Made by a program: the position numbers and the translations under genes. From Anaerolentibacter hominis (GTDB taxonomy: Bacteria > Bacillota > Clostridia > Lachnospirales > Lachnospiraceae), in contig NZ_JAWDIX010000001.1 of the NCBI RefSeq assembly GCF_032380675.1, positions 1,860,001-1,924,000 of the forward strand: 64,000 nucleotides of DNA, in the 5' to 3' direction. Position 1 is the stretch's first letter. The number at the start of each line of letters is the position of its first letter. Positions 61,205-64,000 of the stretch are shown here, one piece after another. The notes below the pieces were generated by a model. That model ran no database searches, was not told the origin of the DNA, and saw nothing but the letters and a program-made list of their open reading frames with translations.

Positions 61205-61624
61205 TCACCCCGCGAAAATTTCGTTCCCATCCGTTTCTTGTGCCAGCTGCTCAATACGTTTCCTGATTTCCTTCTGCTTCTCTTTCTCCCGCCGTTCCCT
61301 CTCCGCCTTTTCTCTGGCCGTCTTTCGCCGCCGCTTTAACTGTTCCAGATGCTCATTCTTCCGCTCCTGGTCCAGGCGTTCGTACTCCAGCCGCCTCTGC
61401 TGATCCTCTCTTCTTTTATTCTCCCGCACCGCTTCTAAATCAGCATTGACTTTGCTCTGAAGCTTGTCATCCTCAAATGTAATGTATTGTTCAAAGGCCC
61501 CTGGATATTGAAAAACTTTCTCGCATGGCTCCGTCCCGAACCGGACCTTGATATAACAGCCGCGGGATTCTACTATTGTACCGGTTCCATATTTTCTGTG
61601 TATTACCATCTGGCCAACCATCAT
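61205..61624 (-). CDS. coiled-coil protein with KOW/CarD-like start
   Basis: A 139-aa protein. N-terminal 45 residues form a small beta barrel-like unit (MVIHRKYGTGTIVESRGCYIKVRFGTEPC), similar in logic to CarD/RapA-type or KOW segments. The rest is a very long charged helix (about 50-130) rich in Arg, Glu and Lys. ATG 61624 overlaps the upstream stop by one base; the ATG three bases later is equally possible. Co-transcribed with the gene upstream and perhaps with recA 49 bases downstream. Function unknown. Confidence 0.65.
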   Translation of the reverse strand: MMVGQMVIHRKYGTGTIVESRGCYIKVRFGTEPCEKVFQYPGAFEQYITFEDDKLQSKVNADLEAVRENKRREDQQRRLEYERLDQERKNEHLEQLKRRRKTAREKAERERREKEKQKEIRKRIEQLAQETDGNEIFAG

Positions 61625-61926
61625 TACACTCCCCTTTCATCAAATTCTATTTTAATCGTAGAAATACAGCCGGTAATGCTGGCCTTTTTCTCCTCCAGGA
61701 ATTCCGGTACCTCAATACAGGAAGCCGGAGTTATGGCCACCTCAAATACCTCGCTTTTTTTCCCGGCGGCCGCTTTTAACGGTGCCTTTTCGTCCGACAG
61801 ATATAAAACGCTCCGGTTTGCCCATGCTCCGTATATCTTCTTGTTCTTTCTGCGCAGATTATATTCTCTCGGAAGCTGCAGTCTGAGAAAACGTACTTCC
61901 GATTGAGTTTCTCCAATTACAAACAT
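61624..61926 (-). CDS. hypothetical protein upstream of recA operon
   Basis: A protein of 100 aa if it begins at ATG 61926 (MFVIGETQSEVRFLRLQLPREYNL), the ATG best spaced behind AGAAGGAG; other in-frame starts lie just upstream. It is a beta-rich soluble protein with a basic patch (LRRKNKKIYGAW) and no known motif. It pairs with the coiled-coil gene by a one-base overlap. I cannot name a family. Confidence 0.6.
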   Translation of the reverse strand: MFVIGETQSEVRFLRLQLPREYNLRRKNKKIYGAWANRSVLYLSDEKAPLKAAAGKKSEVFEVAITPASCIEVPEFLEEKKASITGCISTIKIEFDERGV

Positions 61927-62100
61927 CATTTTCTCCTTCTCTGCCTCATTTTGTTCCAAACTTTAGTTTTATTTTAACATTTCTATCTCTTTGATGTAAG
62001 TCGTTTTTGTATCTTTGTCACAATTCACAATCTATAGCGCAAATAAATTTGTGCATAATGCATAATTTTCCCTGCATTCTTATTCCAACAGAAAGTGTGC

Positions 62101-62140
62101 TTGACATTACATCCGACCTGCTGTAAAATCATAGATGTAA
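62101..62140 (+). promoter_or_regulatory. promoter and probable operator of XRE regulator
   Basis: TTGACA (62101-62106), 17-base spacer, TAAAAT (62124-62129). An inverted repeat TTACATC (62107-62113) and GATGTAA (62134-62140) brackets the -10, a fitting operator for autoregulation by the XRE protein encoded just downstream. Confidence 0.75.
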
Positions 62141-62171
62141 AGTAAGCTTGACATCAAAGGGGTGATACGAT

Positions 62172-62375
62172 TTGAAAAACAGACTGGAATACATTCGGAA
62201 AGAGCACGGAATCAGACAGGAAGAACTGGCAGCGGCCCTGGAAGTTTCCCGCCAGACGATCAGTTCTCTGGAAAACGGGAGATATAACCCTTCCATTCTG
62301 CTGGCTTTCAAGATTGCCCGCTATTTTCATATGACGGTAGAAGATATCTTTATCTATGAGGAGGACGCGAAATGA
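62172..62375 (+). CDS. small XRE-family transcriptional regulator
   Basis: A 67-aa helix-turn-helix protein starting at TTG 62172 behind AAAGGGGTG. Pattern: NRLEYIRKEHGIRQEELAAALEVSRQTISSLENGRYNPSILLAFKIARYF, the classic Cro/C1-type HTH, ending with VEDIFIYEE. It is followed, with an overlap of four bases (ATGA), by a membrane protein, a usual pair in Firmicutes. Likely represses its own promoter through the inverted repeat at 62107-62140. Confidence 0.9.
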   Translation: MKNRLEYIRKEHGIRQEELAAALEVSRQTISSLENGRYNPSILLAFKIARYFHMTVEDIFIYEEDAK

Positions 62376-62818
62376 AAAAATCAATGTTATATACCGGAAT
62401 CGGCTACACGCTGGCCGGCCTGTTATTTATCATCCTGGCCGTGGCCACAGAAACCAGGCTGGATGCTCTGCTGTGGGGATTCGGCGGAGCGGGAATCGGT
62501 CCGGGTCTGATGATGATCTGGAAGTATCTGTACTGGACCAGGCCTGGAAAGCGGGAAGAGTACGAGAGCCGCTTGAAGACAGAACGGATCGACCTGAGAG
62601 ACGAAAGAAAGATCATGCTCCGGGACAAAAGCGGACGCATTACCTACGTCATTATGACAGGGGTCTACTGCCTTCTCATTTTGGCCGCTTCCATTGTAAA
62701 TGTTCTGGGCTATCTCAGACCCTTCTCTACCTATCTGGTCTACATTCTGACCTTTCTTCTGCTGTTTCAGTTTCTCTGCGGTCTGTTCGTCTTCCATAAA
62801 CTGGACAGCAAACTGTAA
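62372..62818 (+). CDS. membrane protein paired with XRE regulator
   Basis: A 148-aa protein with four membrane segments (about residues 6-24, 33-52, 90-110 and 118-138) and a charged cytoplasmic loop (RPGKREEYESRLKTERIDLRDERK) between the second and third. It is typical of small DUF2178-like membrane proteins next to XRE regulators, but I cannot confirm the family. Translation is coupled to the regulator. Ends two bases from the convergent PAP2 gene. Confidence 0.75.
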   Translation: MKKSMLYTGIGYTLAGLLFIILAVATETRLDALLWGFGGAGIGPGLMMIWKYLYWTRPGKREEYESRLKTERIDLRDERKIMLRDKSGRITYVIMTGVYCLLILAASIVNVLGYLRPFSTYLVYILTFLLLFQFLCGLFVFHKLDSKL

Positions 62819-62819
62819 G

Positions 62820-63341
62820 CTATCCCAGCTGCCGCCGTCTCTTTATCCCCTTGATCAGAAAGACGGCGGCAAGCGCCGAAAGGATTCCAAGCGCTGCTCC
62901 CGCCAGCACATCCGTGGGGAAATGAACAAATAAATACATTCGGGAAAAGCCAATCAGGGAGGCCAGCACCAGAGCCGGAATACCCAGCTTTTTGTCGTAG
63001 AGAAAGAGCGCCATAGCCGCTGCAAAAGAGGCCGATGTGTGCCCCGAGGGGAAAGAATAGTCCCCAGGGTTAGCGATCAGCAGCTGGATACCCGTATCAA
63101 TCCAGCATGGACGGCTCCTGGCCACCAGATTTTTTAAGATTATATTGCCCGCAAGAAAGGAAAAAAACAGGGAGGTCCCCATAGCCGCACCGTATTCTCT
63201 GTATTTCTTTGTATATAAAAACACCAGTGCCAGGCAGATCCACAGGATTCCGCTGTCGGCCAGACGGGACAGATTTACCATAATCACGTCCAGCACCGGA
63301 TGATGCAGGTTCTGAATTACGTAAAGCAGATCCATTTCCAT
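62820..63341 (-). CDS. PAP2-family phosphatase
   Basis: A 173-aa membrane protein with the three acid-phosphatase motifs: KNLVARSRP (KxxxxxxRP), SFPSGHTSA (PSGH) and SRMYLFVHFPTDVLAG (SRxxxxxHxxxD). About five membrane segments. Members remove phosphate from lipid phosphates such as undecaprenyl pyrophosphate or phosphatidic acid. Stop lies two bases from the convergent membrane-protein gene, with no terminator between them. Confidence 0.9.
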   Translation of the reverse strand: MEMDLLYVIQNLHHPVLDVIMVNLSRLADSGILWICLALVFLYTKKYREYGAAMGTSLFFSFLAGNIILKNLVARSRPCWIDTGIQLLIANPGDYSFPSGHTSASFAAAMALFLYDKKLGIPALVLASLIGFSRMYLFVHFPTDVLAGAALGILSALAAVFLIKGIKRRRQLG

Positions 63342-63396
63342 TTTTTTCTCTTCTCTCCCCTAAATCATATTTCATATTCTTACAGCGCCGCCGATT

Positions 63397-63855
63397 TTAA
63401 AGACGCAGTCCCTTAATATCTTTAATACGTGATAATATCATGTTACAGCTGCTGTTTAAGACCCCAGGAAGAGGGTCAATCACATCCTCGATCAGACGTT
63501 CCATTTCCTCCCCGGAGGCGGCGACCGCGTGGACATGCAGCTTGCTCCTGCCGGTAACACGGTAAATCTGGGTAATAATCTCATTCTTCAGCAGTATTTC
63601 CGTCACCTGGGCAAATGCGGCGGGTGTTGTTTCGATCTCGAAATAGCAGGATACGGCTCCGCTTATCTTCTGCGGATTTACAATAGCCGTATACTCTTCT
63701 ATAATGCCTCTCTTTTCCAGCGACTGAATCCGCATCTTAACCGCCACCCGTGATATACCTACCTGCTGTCCAATTTCCGAGTATGACATGCGCGCGTTCT
63801 CAATTAAAAGCTGTACAATCTTCTGATCCAGTTCATCCAGTCCTTCCAGAAACAT
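63397..63855 (-). CDS. Lrp/AsnC-family transcriptional regulator
   Basis: A 152-aa regulator starting at ATG 63855 (MFLEGLDELDQKIVQLL) behind AGAGGTG; a longer start at 63876 is possible. N-terminal HTH: IGQQVGISRVAVKMRIQSLEKRGII; C-terminal RAM/ligand domain (SCYFEIETTPAAFAQVTEILLK, LHVHAVAASGEEMERLIED). Such proteins sense amino acids. The strong divergent promoter at 63943 may serve a target gene beyond the right edge of the window. Confidence 0.85.
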   Translation of the reverse strand: MFLEGLDELDQKIVQLLIENARMSYSEIGQQVGISRVAVKMRIQSLEKRGIIEEYTAIVNPQKISGAVSCYFEIETTPAAFAQVTEILLKNEIITQIYRVTGRSKLHVHAVAASGEEMERLIEDVIDPLPGVLNSSCNMILSRIKDIKGLRL

Positions 63856-63942
63856 CTCAGCACCTCTTTCATCCATTCTGTCCGGTTTCCCATTTTTCTT
63901 ATATCCATTATAAAGCTCTTTTCATAAAATGCAATCCAATAC

Positions 63943-63971
63943 TTGACATATGAATGCAGCGCCGATATAAT
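63943..63971 (+). promoter_or_regulatory. consensus sigma-A promoter at right edge
   Basis: TTGACA (63943-63948), exactly 17 bases, TATAAT (63966-63971), both perfect. It points out of the window on the plus strand, divergent from the Lrp/AsnC gene. Confidence 0.85.
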
Positions 63972-64000
63972 TGTTTCGAATCGTAATATCAAACTTACAT

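Overview
The window looks like a piece of a Clostridia (Lachnospiraceae-like) chromosome. The evidence is a T-box leader in front of ilvBN, Firmicutes-type LexA boxes, AGGAGG ribosome binding sites with many TTG/GTG starts, an orphan Spo0A C-terminal domain, paired DegV proteins and an OpuC-type osmolyte transporter. About the first 30 kb is the tail, baseplate, fibre and lysis part of a prophage (or phage-tail-like element) of siphovirus type. The rest is ordinary chromosome, mostly on the minus strand.

Phage part (1-29.9 kb, plus strand). A tape-measure gene fills the left end but has no start codon of its own. Its open frame begins right after a stretch (about 158-1208) that carries group I intron-like core pairings (P3, P7, P8) and a small zinc-ribbon gene on the opposite strand. 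Then come distal tail protein, a long tail-tip protein and a BppU-like baseplate protein. Next is the most unusual block: a 367-aa protein with about 63 cysteines spaced almost only as CxxC or CxxxC, a 117-aa helper-like protein, and a radical SAM/SPASM enzyme. This looks like a peptide-modification (RiPP-like) cassette built into a tail structural operon. It is followed by a second BppU-like protein and a long row of fibre genes made from a few reused modules: an adaptor with a KLxSYxEW segment, a Kelch-like repeat protein, and a short 'ILDDQGxVAGLVK' protein. These occur several times, interrupted by an XkdX-like/membrane-anchor pair and by a DUF6273-type protein whose C-terminus looks like a variable region of a diversity-generating retroelement. 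Membrane-anchor, holin and M15 endolysin genes end the block. No head, integrase or repressor genes are in view, so a complete prophage cannot be told from a tail-only element.

Chromosomal part (30-64 kb). An orphan Spo0A output domain, DegV, an MmcQ/YjbR protein, a Na/Pi cotransporter-like protein, a secreted protein with three PPC-like domains and a LarA-type racemase lead to a TetM-like ribosomal-protection GTPase. Behind it sits a two-gene DNA-repair operon (radical SAM protein plus partner) whose promoter is bracketed by two LexA boxes. Then follow a lipid kinase, a NitT/TauT-type ABC transporter, a second DegV, an 88-bp tandem repeat, an OpuC-type four-gene transporter, a flavin/ferredoxin fusion protein, a carboxylesterase, an ABC exporter with its two-component system, T-box-controlled ilvBN, recA with two upstream genes, an XRE regulator with a membrane partner, a PAP2 phosphatase and an Lrp/AsnC regulator.

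All calls rest on reading the sequence by eye. No database search or fold prediction was run.
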